Shown here piece by piece: positions 35,843-44,340 of a stretch of 64,000 nucleotides of DNA (positions are counted from its first letter, which is position 1; each line of letters starts with the position of its first letter). The notes beneath the pieces were generated by a model. It had not been told where the DNA came from, made no database searches, and worked only from the letters and a program-made list of their open reading frames with translations. Source of the stretch: an uncultured Flavobacteriales bacterium (GTDB taxonomy: Bacteria > Bacteroidota > Bacteroidia > Flavobacteriales_D > Sanyastnellaceae); assembly GCA_938085425.1 (NCBI GenBank), contig CALKGQ010000004.1, forward strand, positions 62,001-126,000, written 5' to 3'. A program made the translations under genes and the position numbers.

Positions 35843-38312
35843 GCCAGTACTCAAACATACCACATCCCCCGTGCCACGCGTCATGAGGGCGGGTGCTGTT
35901 GTTCTTTTTTGGATGTTGATAAATCCAATGCTCTGGGGCCAGTCAGAGAGCGGGTCTCCGGCCGATGAGGGGACTGAAATGGCGGAGGCGAAGGAAGTGG
36001 AGGAAGTGGTGGAATACGAAGCAGACGACATCCGTTTCAGGGTGGACAGCGGCCTGGGGTACCTCACAGGTCATGCAAAAGTCGTTCGGGGAAGCATGAC
36101 ATTGACAGCCCACCGCATCGTGTTGCATCTCGACGACGACGAAGTGTGCGCCTATGGCACCAAAGACAGTTTGGGAGCTTGGGTCGGACGTCCAGTGTTT
36201 GATGACAACGGTCAATCTTTCAGCCAGGACGAGTTGTGTTACAACTTTGCCACAGGGAAGGGTTTGAGCCGTCAGGCGGTCACCCAAGAGGACGACATTG
36301 TCTTCCACGCGGGCCGAGCCAAGCGCCAGCCCGACGAGTCCATCCATGTACGGGACGGCAAGTTCACCACCTGCGATGCGGACAACCCGCACTTTCATTT
36401 CCACCTTTCGAAGGCCATCATGGTCCCCAACGAAAAGGTGGTCAGCGGCCCTTTGTATTTGAAATTCAGAAAGATCCCGACGCCTTTGGCCTTGCCTTTT
36501 GGCTGGTTTCCGCTGCAGCAGGAGAAAGAGAGCCAGGGGATTTTGCTCCCTGGTTATGGGGATGGAGGCGACTTGGGGTTTTTCTTGAAAGATCTTGGCT
36601 ACTACATGCCGTTGGGGGAGCATTGGGATGCCAAGCTCTTGGCAGACATCTACACAGGAGGCAGCTGGGCTGCCCGTCTCGGGTCCAATTACAACTACCG
36701 CTACAAGAGTCAAGGGGGATTCAACATGAGCTTCCAGAGGCAGCGGGAGGGGTTTGCGGGCACGCCAGGCTTTGGATTGTCCAACAACTTCTTCGTGCGC
36801 TGGAACCACACCCAAGATCCGAGGGCAAAGCCATACACTCGCTTCACGGCATCGGTCAATTTTGGCTCCTCCGGGAATTTTCAGCAAAACCTCAACAGCA
36901 GCCAAGAGGACTATTTGAGCAACACTTTTCAATCCAGTCTTCAGTGGAATGCGAAGATTCCACGTTCCCCATTTTCAGCTACGGTGAGTGCGCGGCACAG
37001 CCAAAATTCCACCTCGGGGAATGTGCGTGTGACCTTGCCTTCGGTTTCTTTGAACATGCAGCGCACAAGCCTGGCCAAACTGGTGGGGTTGCAGTCAGGT
37101 CGATCTGACCTGCTGGATGCTGTGGCGGTCACTTACAGCACCCAAATGGAGAACACGATCCAAGCACCTGACAGTGTTTTTGGCGCGCAAGATTGGGGTT
37201 CAATGGAAATACGTAATGGATTGAAGCACAAAATTAAAGCTTCATCTAGCTCGAGTTTAGGTTTCGTTTCAATCTCGCCGACATTCACCTACAATCAGTT
37301 CGATGCTTTCTCTGCTTTGGAGCTGACAGAAGTGCCCATCGGTGCGGACAGTGTCACGGTGGTGAGGGACACTGTCGGTGGCTACCAAAGTGCGAACGAC
37401 TGGCGACTTTCTGTGTCTGCCAGCACACGTTTTTACGGCATGTTCAACACGTCGGGGAAAGGGAGGCTCAAAGCCGTCCGACATGTTTTGTCGCCTAGCA
37501 TAGGATTGAGCTACAACCCTGAGCGGGTGCGCAACGAATCCATCATCTCCGGTGGAGAGGACATTTCTTGGAATCCCTATGCCCTTGGGAGGTTTGTGCC
37601 CGGAGATGCCCGGGAGGCGGGGTCCGTCAATTTTGGCTTGGGACAAAACATCGAGGCCAAAGTGGCCGACCGTGAGACGGGAGAGTTGCGCAAGATCAAG
37701 ATCCTGGACAACTTGAACACCTCAGGTTCTTACAATTTTGTCGCGGATTCTTTGCGGTTGTCGGATTTTCAGACCCGTGCTTTCACCAACTTGTTCAACC
37801 GTGTCAACGTCAATTTGAATGCCACCCATTCGGCGTATGCGCGGGACTCTGTGACAGGGGGTGTGGTGGACCAATGGCTGGCGTCGGAGGGAGGTGGGCT
37901 GTTGCGCTTGAAGCGGCTTACAGGAGCTGTAGGCACATCCTTCCGCGCTCCAGCAGACGCAGCAACGCCATGGGACGTGCGGATGGATTACAACGTCAAC
38001 TTGACGCGGCAATGGAATGCAACCTCATTGAGGGACACCAGCATTGTGACGCATGCCTTGTCGGCGAGGGGCAGTGTCAAGGTGGGGGGCAAGCACAAAT
38101 TGGACGTGCAAACCGGCTACGATGTGGCGAGACGGGAGTTCACACCGACCAACCTCAACTTCTATGTGGACTTGCACTGCTGGGAGTTCAGCTTCAATTG
38201 GATTCCCTTTGGGGTCCGTCAAAGCTTTTCATTGCGCCTCAACGTGAAATCTGCGTTGTTGCGGGACCTCAAACTGGAGGCCCGGGGTTCAGATGGAAAG
38301 TTCTTGTTCTAA
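35841..38312 (+). CDS. lptD: LPS-assembly protein LptD (putative)
   Basis: 823 residues. A signal segment (AGAVVLFWMLINPMLWGQS) precedes an OstA/LptA-like beta-jellyroll region (VDSGLGYLTGHAKVVRGSMTLTA), then a large outer-membrane barrel in the C-terminal two thirds, ending in a typical strand (SLRLNVKSALLRDLKLEARG). LptD inserts LPS into the outer leaflet of the outer membrane. The start may be ATG 35841, which overlaps the amidase start, or ATG 35883, which gives a more standard signal peptide. Confidence 0.88.
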   Translation: MPVLKHTTSPVPRVMRAGAVVLFWMLINPMLWGQSESGSPADEGTEMAEAKEVEEVVEYEADDIRFRVDSGLGYLTGHAKVVRGSMTLTAHRIVLHLDDDEVCAYGTKDSLGAWVGRPVFDDNGQSFSQDELCYNFATGKGLSRQAVTQEDDIVFHAGRAKRQPDESIHVRDGKFTTCDADNPHFHFHLSKAIMVPNEKVVSGPLYLKFRKIPTPLALPFGWFPLQQEKESQGILLPGYGDGGDLGFFLKDLGYYMPLGEHWDAKLLADIYTGGSWAARLGSNYNYRYKSQGGFNMSFQRQREGFAGTPGFGLSNNFFVRWNHTQDPRAKPYTRFTASVNFGSSGNFQQNLNSSQEDYLSNTFQSSLQWNAKIPRSPFSATVSARHSQNSTSGNVRVTLPSVSLNMQRTSLAKLVGLQSGRSDLLDAVAVTYSTQMENTIQAPDSVFGAQDWGSMEIRNGLKHKIKASSSSSLGFVSISPTFTYNQFDAFSALELTEVPIGADSVTVVRDTVGGYQSANDWRLSVSASTRFYGMFNTSGKGRLKAVRHVLSPSIGLSYNPERVRNESIISGGEDISWNPYALGRFVPGDAREAGSVNFGLGQNIEAKVADRETGELRKIKILDNLNTSGSYNFVADSLRLSDFQTRAFTNLFNRVNVNLNATHSAYARDSVTGGVVDQWLASEGGGLLRLKRLTGAVGTSFRAPADAATPWDVRMDYNVNLTRQWNATSLRDTSIVTHALSARGSVKVGGKHKLDVQTGYDVARREFTPTNLNFYVDLHCWEFSFNWIPFGVRQSFSLRLNVKSALLRDLKLEARGSDGKFLF
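35852..35859 (-). promoter_or_regulatory. -7 element (TATGTTTG) for the amidase, inside lptD
   Basis: Exact TAnnTTTG match on the minus strand, 9 bases before the amidase ATG. It occupies codons 4-7 of lptD as read from 35841. Confidence 0.6.
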
Positions 38313-38329
38313 GCGACAGCCGTGGGCCG

Positions 38330-38497
38330 TCAGGACCTCGCCCACCAGCGGTAAAGCATGACCCCAAGGCACATCACAAAGGCAAGGAAACTGATCTTGT
38401 TGATGCCGTGCATCATGCGCAGATTCAATCCAGCTTCTTCGTCCTTTTTGAACAGGTTGAGTGGATTGATGTAGTAAAGGAACTTCTTGAAAAACAT
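38330..38497 (-). CDS. Small DUF6728-like membrane protein
   Basis: 55 residues. It begins MFFKKFLYYINPLNLFKK, continues with a charged stretch and LNLRMMHGINKIS, and ends in one membrane helix (FLAFVMCLGVMLYRWW). The MHGIN-K-IS followed by a single C-terminal helix matches my memory of the DUF6728 family of tiny Bacteroidota proteins. It lies 15 bases downstream of the RidA gene on the same strand and is convergent with lptD. Function unknown. Confidence 0.75.
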   Translation of the reverse strand: MFFKKFLYYINPLNLFKKDEEAGLNLRMMHGINKISFLAFVMCLGVMLYRWWARS

Positions 38498-38512
38498 TCT
38501 TTTATGGATTCT

Positions 38513-38896
38513 TTATTGAGCCTTTGATGCAATCATTGAGATCTCCACTCTTGCCCCTTTTGGCAGCGCCATGACCGCCACGGCTTCCCTTGCGGGAAAG
38601 GGGGGAGGCATGGCTTTGCGATAGGCCGCATCCATCTCAGCATAGTCGTCCATGGTGGTCAAGAAAACAGAAACTTTCACCACGTTGTTCAGTCCCCATC
38701 CGGCTGCCTTGAGAATGGCTTCTGCATTGGCGATGCATTGTGCCGTGGCGCTCTCCATGGAAGAAGAGATCAGGGTGTTGGTCTGGGGATTCAATGGAAT
38801 TTGTCCACTGACGAAGAGCAAGTCCCCCGCCTGAACAGCTTGGCTGTAAGCGGCGACGGGTTGGGCAGCTTGGTCGGTGTCGATGCGAGAACTCAT
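38513..38896 (-). CDS. RidA family reactive intermediate/imine deaminase
   Basis: 127 residues, the standard YjgF/YER057c/UK114 length. Blocks seen are YSQAVQAGDLLFVSGQIPLNP, a central VVKVSVFLTTMDDYAEMD, and the catalytic arginine in PFPAREAVAVMALPKGARVEI. RidA hydrolyses 2-aminoacrylate and related enamines that damage PLP enzymes. It faces away from the amidotransferase gene, with opposed -7 elements between. Confidence 0.95.
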   Translation of the reverse strand: MSSRIDTDQAAQPVAAYSQAVQAGDLLFVSGQIPLNPQTNTLISSSMESATAQCIANAEAILKAAGWGLNNVVKVSVFLTTMDDYAEMDAAYRKAMPPPFPAREAVAVMALPKGARVEISMIASKAQ

Positions 38897-38900
38897 GAAG

Positions 38901-38908
38901 TACTTTTG
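38901..38908 (+). promoter_or_regulatory. -7 element (TACTTTTG) for the amidotransferase gene
   Basis: Exact TAnnTTTG match 20 bases before the ATG at 38929. Faces the ridA element within a 32-base intergenic space. Confidence 0.6.
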
Positions 38909-38916
38909 TGTGCACC

Positions 38917-38924
38917 CAAACTTA
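38917..38924 (-). promoter_or_regulatory. -7 element (TAAGTTTG) for ridA
   Basis: Exact TAnnTTTG match on the minus strand, 20 bases before the ridA ATG. The two opposed elements are arranged symmetrically, each 20 bases from its start codon. Confidence 0.6.
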
Positions 38925-38928
38925 AGGC

Positions 38929-39567
38929 ATGCGCGTCACCCTCTTCGATTGCTTGGACTCCTTTGCGTGGAACTTGGTCCATGACCTTGAGCGTTTGGGT
39001 GCCCAAGTGCATGTGGTGCAAGAGGGTTGCTGGGAAGAGGGCCTTTGGGACAGGACAGATGCCTTGGTGCTTTCCCCTGGCCCTGGGTTGCCAGAAGAGC
39101 ACCCCCAACTGCTCGAGGTGCTGGCAGAGGCCATGTCTCGTCATGTGCCTGTGTTGGGGGTTTGTCTGGGCATGCAAGCCATCCAAAGGCAACTGGGCGG
39201 GGAGCTTTTGAATTTGGCCTCTCCGTTGCACGGCAGGCAAACCTTGGTCTCTTGGGAGCACGTCCCAAAGGACCTCACCCCTTGGATGGACATGTGGCAT
39301 GACTTGCCATCATCGATGGAAGTAGGCCACTACCACAGTTGGGTCGTCCAAGAGGAGTCCATGCCATCCGGTTTGCATGCGAACGCCCGCAACAAGGAAG
39401 GCTTGGTCATGGCGATGGTCCATGACACCTTTCCCGTGGCGGGCGTGCAATTCCATCCTGAATCCGTCCTTACGGCCGATGGCCGAAAGCTCCTTCAGGG
39501 GTGGTTGACTGCGGCTCAGCGCTGCTTGGCCAACTCGGCCTCAAAGGTCTCTTTGAACTTCTCGTAG
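38929..39567 (+). CDS. Anthranilate/aminodeoxychorismate synthase glutamine amidotransferase subunit
   Basis: 212 residues, class I amidotransferase. The nucleophile cysteine is in VLGVCLGMQAIQRQLGG; the catalytic His and Glu lie in VQFHPESVLT. It opens with LFDCLDSFAWNLVHDLERLG, close to the TrpG/PabA opening. It supplies ammonia to a chorismate-binding partner for tryptophan or folate synthesis, but no TrpE/PabB gene lies nearby, so the pathway is undecided. Its last 52 bases overlap the convergent lipoprotein gene. Confidence 0.9.
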   Translation: MRVTLFDCLDSFAWNLVHDLERLGAQVHVVQEGCWEEGLWDRTDALVLSPGPGLPEEHPQLLEVLAEAMSRHVPVLGVCLGMQAIQRQLGGELLNLASPLHGRQTLVSWEHVPKDLTPWMDMWHDLPSSMEVGHYHSWVVQEESMPSGLHANARNKEGLVMAMVHDTFPVAGVQFHPESVLTADGRKLLQGWLTAAQRCLANSASKVSLNFS

Positions 39568-40082
39568 TTGTACTCTGCACGGATGCGCTCGTCTTGGGAC
39601 AAACGCTCGTTGTATTTCGACACCAATTCGGCACCTGACAATTCAATGGCGCGGTAGCTGACATAGCTGCCATCCGCCTTTTGGGTCAGACGTTCGCAAA
39701 CGGTGATGGCGCCCGAGAGTTGCTGGTTCACCACCGTCCGTGCGAGGTCGTTGAAGGTTTCTGTCACTTCCTCGACATTGTTGAATTTGGAGCTGTTGAC
39801 ATAGTTGTCGGTCACAATTTCCATGGTGGAATTGATGGACCGGGCCAGAGCAGACTCGCAATTGGAGCGCGACATTTTTTTGGCCGTTTCTCGGCTGATG
39901 CTTTCACCTGTGGCCGAGGCCCTGAAGTGGTCTTTGTCGCTTTTGTGGTCCTCACTGGCGCAGTATTCCAAAATTTCAATTTCCCCTGCTTGCTTGGGGG
40001 TGATGGATTTGCCTCCTTTGCATCCGGCGAGGGTTGCACCGCCCAAAAGGAGTGCCAAGGGGAGAATGTTGCGTAGGGTCAT
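39516..40082 (-). CDS. Lipoprotein, third gene of the CsgG/LPP20 operon
   Basis: 188 residues. Signal and lipobox LALLLGGATLAGC, then a charged helical mature part with KKMSRSNCESALARSINSTMEIVTDNYV and ARTVVNQQLSGAITVCERLTQKADGSYVSYRAIE. This last block resembles the LPP20 fold (strand-turn-strand after a helix). It is 49 bases downstream of the LPP20-like gene. Probably an outer-membrane-anchored periplasmic partner; precise role unknown. Confidence 0.82.
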   Translation of the reverse strand: MTLRNILPLALLLGGATLAGCKGGKSITPKQAGEIEILEYCASEDHKSDKDHFRASATGESISRETAKKMSRSNCESALARSINSTMEIVTDNYVNSSKFNNVEEVTETFNDLARTVVNQQLSGAITVCERLTQKADGSYVSYRAIELSGAELVSKYNERLSQDERIRAEYNYEKFKETFEAELAKQR

Positions 40083-40131
40083 GGATAGAAGTTTGATGGG
40101 AATGTAGTTCTCTTTTCTGGAAGGACCTGTT

Positions 40132-41505
40132 TCAGAAACCATGCCAAAGTCGAATGAGGGCAGGTACAAAATCCTCTTGGACCTCTGAAGACGCCTTTTG
40201 GTAGGCCTTGTCGGTGGCCCTAGGCAGGTCCAGTTGGATGCCCTTGATTTGGGTCAGTGTTTGGGTGAATACGGTCTCACCTTGTCCATTGGTCACTGTG
40301 CCAACGAGGTCGACATAGACCGTGTAGAACCCCTGTCCTTCTCCTCCTGGGCGCGCGTCGGCTTGCACGAGAAAAGCCATGGCTTCCTCGGAGGCTTCCT
40401 CAGCAGCGACCAATCGAACATGGCCTTTCTGGAGAGCCTGTTTCAAGGCTGGGGCAAGCATGGCTTGGTCCCGTTTTTTGCCGAACCCACGTTCCTCCAC
40501 GGTCAAAACCACCTCCACCGGGGCAAGCTCGACGCGCAGCCTCAAGGGCGGACTTTGCAATCCTTGGGCGGCCTGTCGGAATGGATGCATCAGGGCCAAT
40601 CCTTGGACAAAGGCCATGGGGTCCACCCTCGCCTCGAGGATGGTCGACGTCATGCCCGGCTCAAATTTTTCGAGGACGATGTGTGCGACCCCGTTGGCAT
40701 CCGTGACGGCTTCGCCCCGCGTGGGAAACTGTCCCCGGTTGTACCGGTACGTCAAGGTCACATTGGGCGCAGGCTTGCCGTCCAAAAGGGCGGTGACTTG
40801 GGCTTCGCCTCGGAAGGAGTTGCCCACCCGCAAGGTCAGGATGCTGTCGGAAGAGGCCAGGGAGAGCCCCGCCACACAACCGTCCAACATCGACACCAAG
40901 TCCTGCGCGATCACCGTTTCAGTGCCGTCCGATGCAATGTGCACCAAGGGGCGGTCCATGAAGGGCCGAATGACGTCAAGTCCACGGATGGAGGCATCCA
41001 CGGCCTGTTGGACATTGGAGGCGCTGCGTGCGTCGTTGGCCGATGCCAAGTGCCCGATGGCCAGGTCCATGGCGGCGAGGCGCTTGGCTTCTTGGATTTG
41101 GGCATGCTTCGATTTGCTCAAACGATAGTACACAAACGTCTCGGTTTCCGATTCATAGGAATCGACCAACTCGAATCCCTCCAAATCTTCCTGGGTGGTG
41201 CTGTTGGACTGCTGGGAGAAGGATTCCGTAAGCCAGCCATCCACCTGCAAAGTTTTCATGGTGGAAGTGGATTGCACTTGGACGCGAATTTCTCTCGACA
41301 GATTGTCCAGGGCACTTTGCTGGGCGACGGCGGGGGCATTGGCGGCGTGCACCAACTTGTTCGCTGCCCCTGTGCCCACATAGTATCCGGGGGTCACAGG
41401 CGTCTCTGTCAACCATGCAGGGGCAGGGGCCACAACAGGTTGGTTGGACGCACAACTTGAGAGCCATCCAGCACCCAAGACCCAAAGCCATCGGAAGGAC
41501 TGCAT
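40132..41505 (-). CDS. LPP20-like lipoprotein with Ig-like insert
   Basis: 457 residues. Lipobox LGAGWLSSCASNQ, then an LPP20-like domain (about 25-160: LDNLSREIRVQVQSTSTMKT, YVYYRLSKSKHAQIQEAKRLA). A middle segment (about 250-300: GKPAPNVTLTYRYNRG, VTDANGVAHIVLEKF) reads as an Ig/transthyretin-like fold. The C-terminal 120 residues resemble a further CsgG/LPP20-like domain. The ATG at 41505 falls 4 bases after the CsgG-like gene stops. Likely forms a complex with it. Confidence 0.82.
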   Translation of the reverse strand: MQSFRWLWVLGAGWLSSCASNQPVVAPAPAWLTETPVTPGYYVGTGAANKLVHAANAPAVAQQSALDNLSREIRVQVQSTSTMKTLQVDGWLTESFSQQSNSTTQEDLEGFELVDSYESETETFVYYRLSKSKHAQIQEAKRLAAMDLAIGHLASANDARSASNVQQAVDASIRGLDVIRPFMDRPLVHIASDGTETVIAQDLVSMLDGCVAGLSLASSDSILTLRVGNSFRGEAQVTALLDGKPAPNVTLTYRYNRGQFPTRGEAVTDANGVAHIVLEKFEPGMTSTILEARVDPMAFVQGLALMHPFRQAAQGLQSPPLRLRVELAPVEVVLTVEERGFGKKRDQAMLAPALKQALQKGHVRLVAAEEASEEAMAFLVQADARPGGEGQGFYTVYVDLVGTVTNGQGETVFTQTLTQIKGIQLDLPRATDKAYQKASSEVQEDFVPALIRLWHGF

Positions 41506-41509
41506 GCCG

Positions 41510-42910
41510 TCAGGGAATGATGGTGAGCAATTCACTTTCTACGCTGCCTTGCACCTGCTGGGCGATTTGCAAACAAGCTTGCTCCGTCAGGGCATCGGGG
41601 CTCTTCAAGGAGCGGCGGCCGGCCATCATGCGGTCGCGGTCGGCACGACCAGAAGACCCTGTTCTCGCCCCAGTGCTGCCGCCCAAGAAAAACTTGGCGC
41701 TGTTGCCGTCGTAGGAGATGTACCGGATGTTGTCCGAGGCACGTCCATACACCGTCTCTGTGGACACCAATTCACCTGTCGTGGTGTTGATGAACTTGAA
41801 GGTGCATGCCACTTCGACAGAAGCCTCCTGGAAAAACTCGCGGTATTGCACTTGGCGGTATTTGGTCTCGTAGTATTTCTTGCCTTCCTCATTCACCCGT
41901 TCCACCCGGTACTGCTCGTATCCAGTCTTGTAGGTCCTGTTGAGACGGCTCTGCCGGGGGTCGCACGTCGTGATGGTGGCTTTCAAAAGTGCCTTCGCCC
42001 CCAAGAGGTTCCCGATCTCAACGTCTGCACCCGCTGTCAGCCCGCTGAGGCCCATGCTTTGTTCTTGCAAGATCATGGCCAAACTTTCTCTGTCCACCAC
42101 CTTCAAAAACGGATCGTCAGAGGCCATCAATGCCTCTTCCACCAAGGACTGCAGTTTGACTTCCACATTGACCCTGCTGGAACCATTTTTGAATTCCATC
42201 AGCGCCACGGTGTAACGGCCTTCTTCAAGGACGTCGGTGAGCCGTTGTCCGGCATCTCGGTAGCCCGCATCGGTGTCCACCACTTCGGAGAAATGTTTGT
42301 GTGCCGTTCTCAATTGGTCGTTTTCTTGGGCGGCGATGCCGCTGCGGTACCGGGGTTCGCAATATGCCGTGTTGCGCAGTTGAGGGGCGTCCAGGTAGGC
42401 CGCATCGAGGGCCAGGATCTCGTCCAACAAGGTCAAAGCTTCCCCAAACGCCTCTTTTTCCAGGGAGAGGTTGGCGGCGCGGTACACCTCGTCGAGGTGG
42501 GCATCTTTCACCGATTGATAGGCTGCGCGTTTGGCCTCTGGAAACACCAGAGCAACACCAACGGCGGTGAGCTTTTGGTGCCAAGCCTCGGCATCGTGCC
42601 AAGCCTTCAGGGCAGCTTCTCGGTTGTGGTACATCACCGCTTCGTCGAACGATGCGATGTGTTGCCCCAGGACAATTTGCCCGGAACGCTTGAGCCCCAC
42701 CATCGCGTCGATGTTGGTGGGCTTTTTCATGACCGCTGTGTAGTACAGGTTGGCCGCTTGTGGCATCATGCCTGCCTCTTCCATTTTGCCTGCCCTCTTG
42801 ACAAACGCCTTGGAGCCGTTGCAACTGGGCAGTGCCAAGCCGGTCAGAACGACCGCGGTCAAAAGCAGCATGGACCTAAAGGAAGGGGGGAAGAAGGAAT
42901 GGGTGTTCAT
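41510..42910 (-). CDS. CsgG-like lipoprotein with TPR-like region
   Basis: 466 residues. Signal and lipobox VVLTGLALPSC. Residues about 35-210 are helical with a TPR-like pattern (AGMMPQAANLYYTAVMKKPTN). Residues about 215-400 match a CsgG/LpoB-type fold (YTVALMEFKNGSSRVNVEVKL, VVDRESLAMILQEQSMGLSG). CsgG in other bacteria is the outer-membrane curlin channel; LpoB-like relatives regulate cell-wall enzymes. The barrel-forming segments of true CsgG are not evident. First gene of a three-lipoprotein operon. Confidence 0.85.
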   Translation of the reverse strand: MNTHSFFPPSFRSMLLLTAVVLTGLALPSCNGSKAFVKRAGKMEEAGMMPQAANLYYTAVMKKPTNIDAMVGLKRSGQIVLGQHIASFDEAVMYHNREAALKAWHDAEAWHQKLTAVGVALVFPEAKRAAYQSVKDAHLDEVYRAANLSLEKEAFGEALTLLDEILALDAAYLDAPQLRNTAYCEPRYRSGIAAQENDQLRTAHKHFSEVVDTDAGYRDAGQRLTDVLEEGRYTVALMEFKNGSSRVNVEVKLQSLVEEALMASDDPFLKVVDRESLAMILQEQSMGLSGLTAGADVEIGNLLGAKALLKATITTCDPRQSRLNRTYKTGYEQYRVERVNEEGKKYYETKYRQVQYREFFQEASVEVACTFKFINTTTGELVSTETVYGRASDNIRYISYDGNSAKFFLGGSTGARTGSSGRADRDRMMAGRRSLKSPDALTEQACLQIAQQVQGSVESELLTIIP

Positions 42911-42929
42911 GACAAAAAGGGGTGGACGC

Positions 42930-42937
42930 CGAAGGTA
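42930..42937 (-). promoter_or_regulatory. -7-like element (TACCTTCG) for the lipoprotein operon
   Basis: One mismatch to TAnnTTTG, 19 bases before the CsgG-like ATG at 42910. Confidence 0.4.
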
Positions 42938-42980
42938 ATCATTCCTCCAAAGACAAGGTTCATGCCAAAAGGAGCCGTGC

Positions 42981-42988
42981 TACCTTCA
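42981..42988 (+). promoter_or_regulatory. -7-like element (TACCTTCA) 4 bases before the saccharopine dehydrogenase ATG
   Basis: Two mismatches to TAnnTTTG, but the 4-base spacing (CGCC) to the ATG repeats the pattern seen at perfect matches elsewhere here. Confidence 0.3.
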
Positions 42989-42992
42989 CGCC

Positions 42993-44339
42993 ATGAACAA
43001 TCCAAAGGTGATTTTGGTCCTTGGTGCAGGGCGAAGCAGTTCGTCGCTCATTGCCCATTTGCTGACACAAGCGTCCACAGAAAACTGGGAAATTCACGTG
43101 GGAGATTTGGACGTGAAAGCGGCGAAGGACAAGGTGGAAAGCCATGCGCATGGACATGCCTTTGAGATGTCTTCGGACGAGAAGGGCGACCGCGACAGGA
43201 GGATCGCAGAAGCGGATTTGGTGGTCAGCATGCTCCCGGCCTTCATGCATGTGGAGGTGGCACGCGTTGCCATCGCCGCAGGGGTGCATGTGCTGACCCC
43301 GAGTTACGTGTCCCCGGAGATGAAGGCATTGGATGCAGAGGCCCGGGCAGCCGGGGTTTTGGTGTTGAATGAGATGGGGCTCGATCCAGGTCTTGACCAC
43401 ATGAGTGCCATGCAGATCATCGACGACATCCGCGCTGAGGGAGGCCGCATGACGGGTTTTGCGTCCTACTGTGGAGGGCTCGTGGCCCCAGCGTCCGACG
43501 ACAATCCATGGCATTACAAGCTCAGCTGGAATCCACGAAATGTCGTCTTGGCGGGACAGGGTGGGTCGGCCACTTTTTTGGACCAGGGCCGCATCCGTGT
43601 CGTGCCTCCGCACCGCACTTTCCAGGCTTTGACGCCCATTGAGGTGGAGGGCCGGCCTTACGACGGCTACCCCAACCGCGATTCCCTTGGCTACCGCGAA
43701 CTCTACGGCCTGCACGATGTGCGGACCTTGGTGCGTGGCACCCTCCGCAGCGCAGGATATTGCCAAGCGTGGGATGTGCTGGTGCAATTGGGCATGGTGC
43801 GAGATGACGCAACCTTGACTTGGCCAGAGGGCATTTCTTGGGCGGATTGGACGCGGACATTCCTTCCTGCCTCCCTCGAACACGTTTCTTCCGTCCGAGA
43901 GGCTTTGGCCCATGCCACGCATGCCACAGAGGCTTCTTTGGCAAAGCTCGAATGGCTGGGTCTGTTCGAGGACGGCAATGGTCCCTCGAGCGCGCATGGC
44001 ACGCCGGCTCAAATCATCGAAGGCTTGGTCACGGAGAAGTGGGTGTTGCGTCCTGAAGACCGCGACATGATTGTGATGTGGCATCGGTTTGACTACGAAC
44101 AGAACGGGGAACGGAAAGCCAAAACCTCGAGCCTTTGCCTCGAAGGCAAGGACAGCACCTTCACGGCCATGAGCGACACTGTTGGCCTGCCCATGGCCTT
44201 GGCGGTGAAGCCCATGCTGGAGGGGACGTTTGGCACCACAGGCGTGGAGGTCCCGATGTCCCGTGTGTATTATGCCCCCTTGCTGGAGGGCTTGAAGGGA
44301 TTGGGCATCTCCTTTGTCGAAGCTGACATCCAACCTTGA
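42993..44339 (+). CDS. Saccharopine dehydrogenase (L-glutamate-forming type)
   Basis: 448 residues. It opens with a Rossmann motif (VILVLGAGRSSSSLIAHLL), followed by conserved VVSMLPAFMHVEVAR and LNEMGLDPGLDHMSAM. This matches the LYS9/AASS-C family that interconverts saccharopine with glutamate and aminoadipate semialdehyde, normally in lysine degradation. Its usual partner, lysine-ketoglutarate reductase, is not in the window. The next gene begins 1 base after its stop. Confidence 0.92.
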   Translation: MNNPKVILVLGAGRSSSSLIAHLLTQASTENWEIHVGDLDVKAAKDKVESHAHGHAFEMSSDEKGDRDRRIAEADLVVSMLPAFMHVEVARVAIAAGVHVLTPSYVSPEMKALDAEARAAGVLVLNEMGLDPGLDHMSAMQIIDDIRAEGGRMTGFASYCGGLVAPASDDNPWHYKLSWNPRNVVLAGQGGSATFLDQGRIRVVPPHRTFQALTPIEVEGRPYDGYPNRDSLGYRELYGLHDVRTLVRGTLRSAGYCQAWDVLVQLGMVRDDATLTWPEGISWADWTRTFLPASLEHVSSVREALAHATHATEASLAKLEWLGLFEDGNGPSSAHGTPAQIIEGLVTEKWVLRPEDRDMIVMWHRFDYEQNGERKAKTSSLCLEGKDSTFTAMSDTVGLPMALAVKPMLEGTFGTTGVEVPMSRVYYAPLLEGLKGLGISFVEADIQP

Positions 44340-44340
44340 C

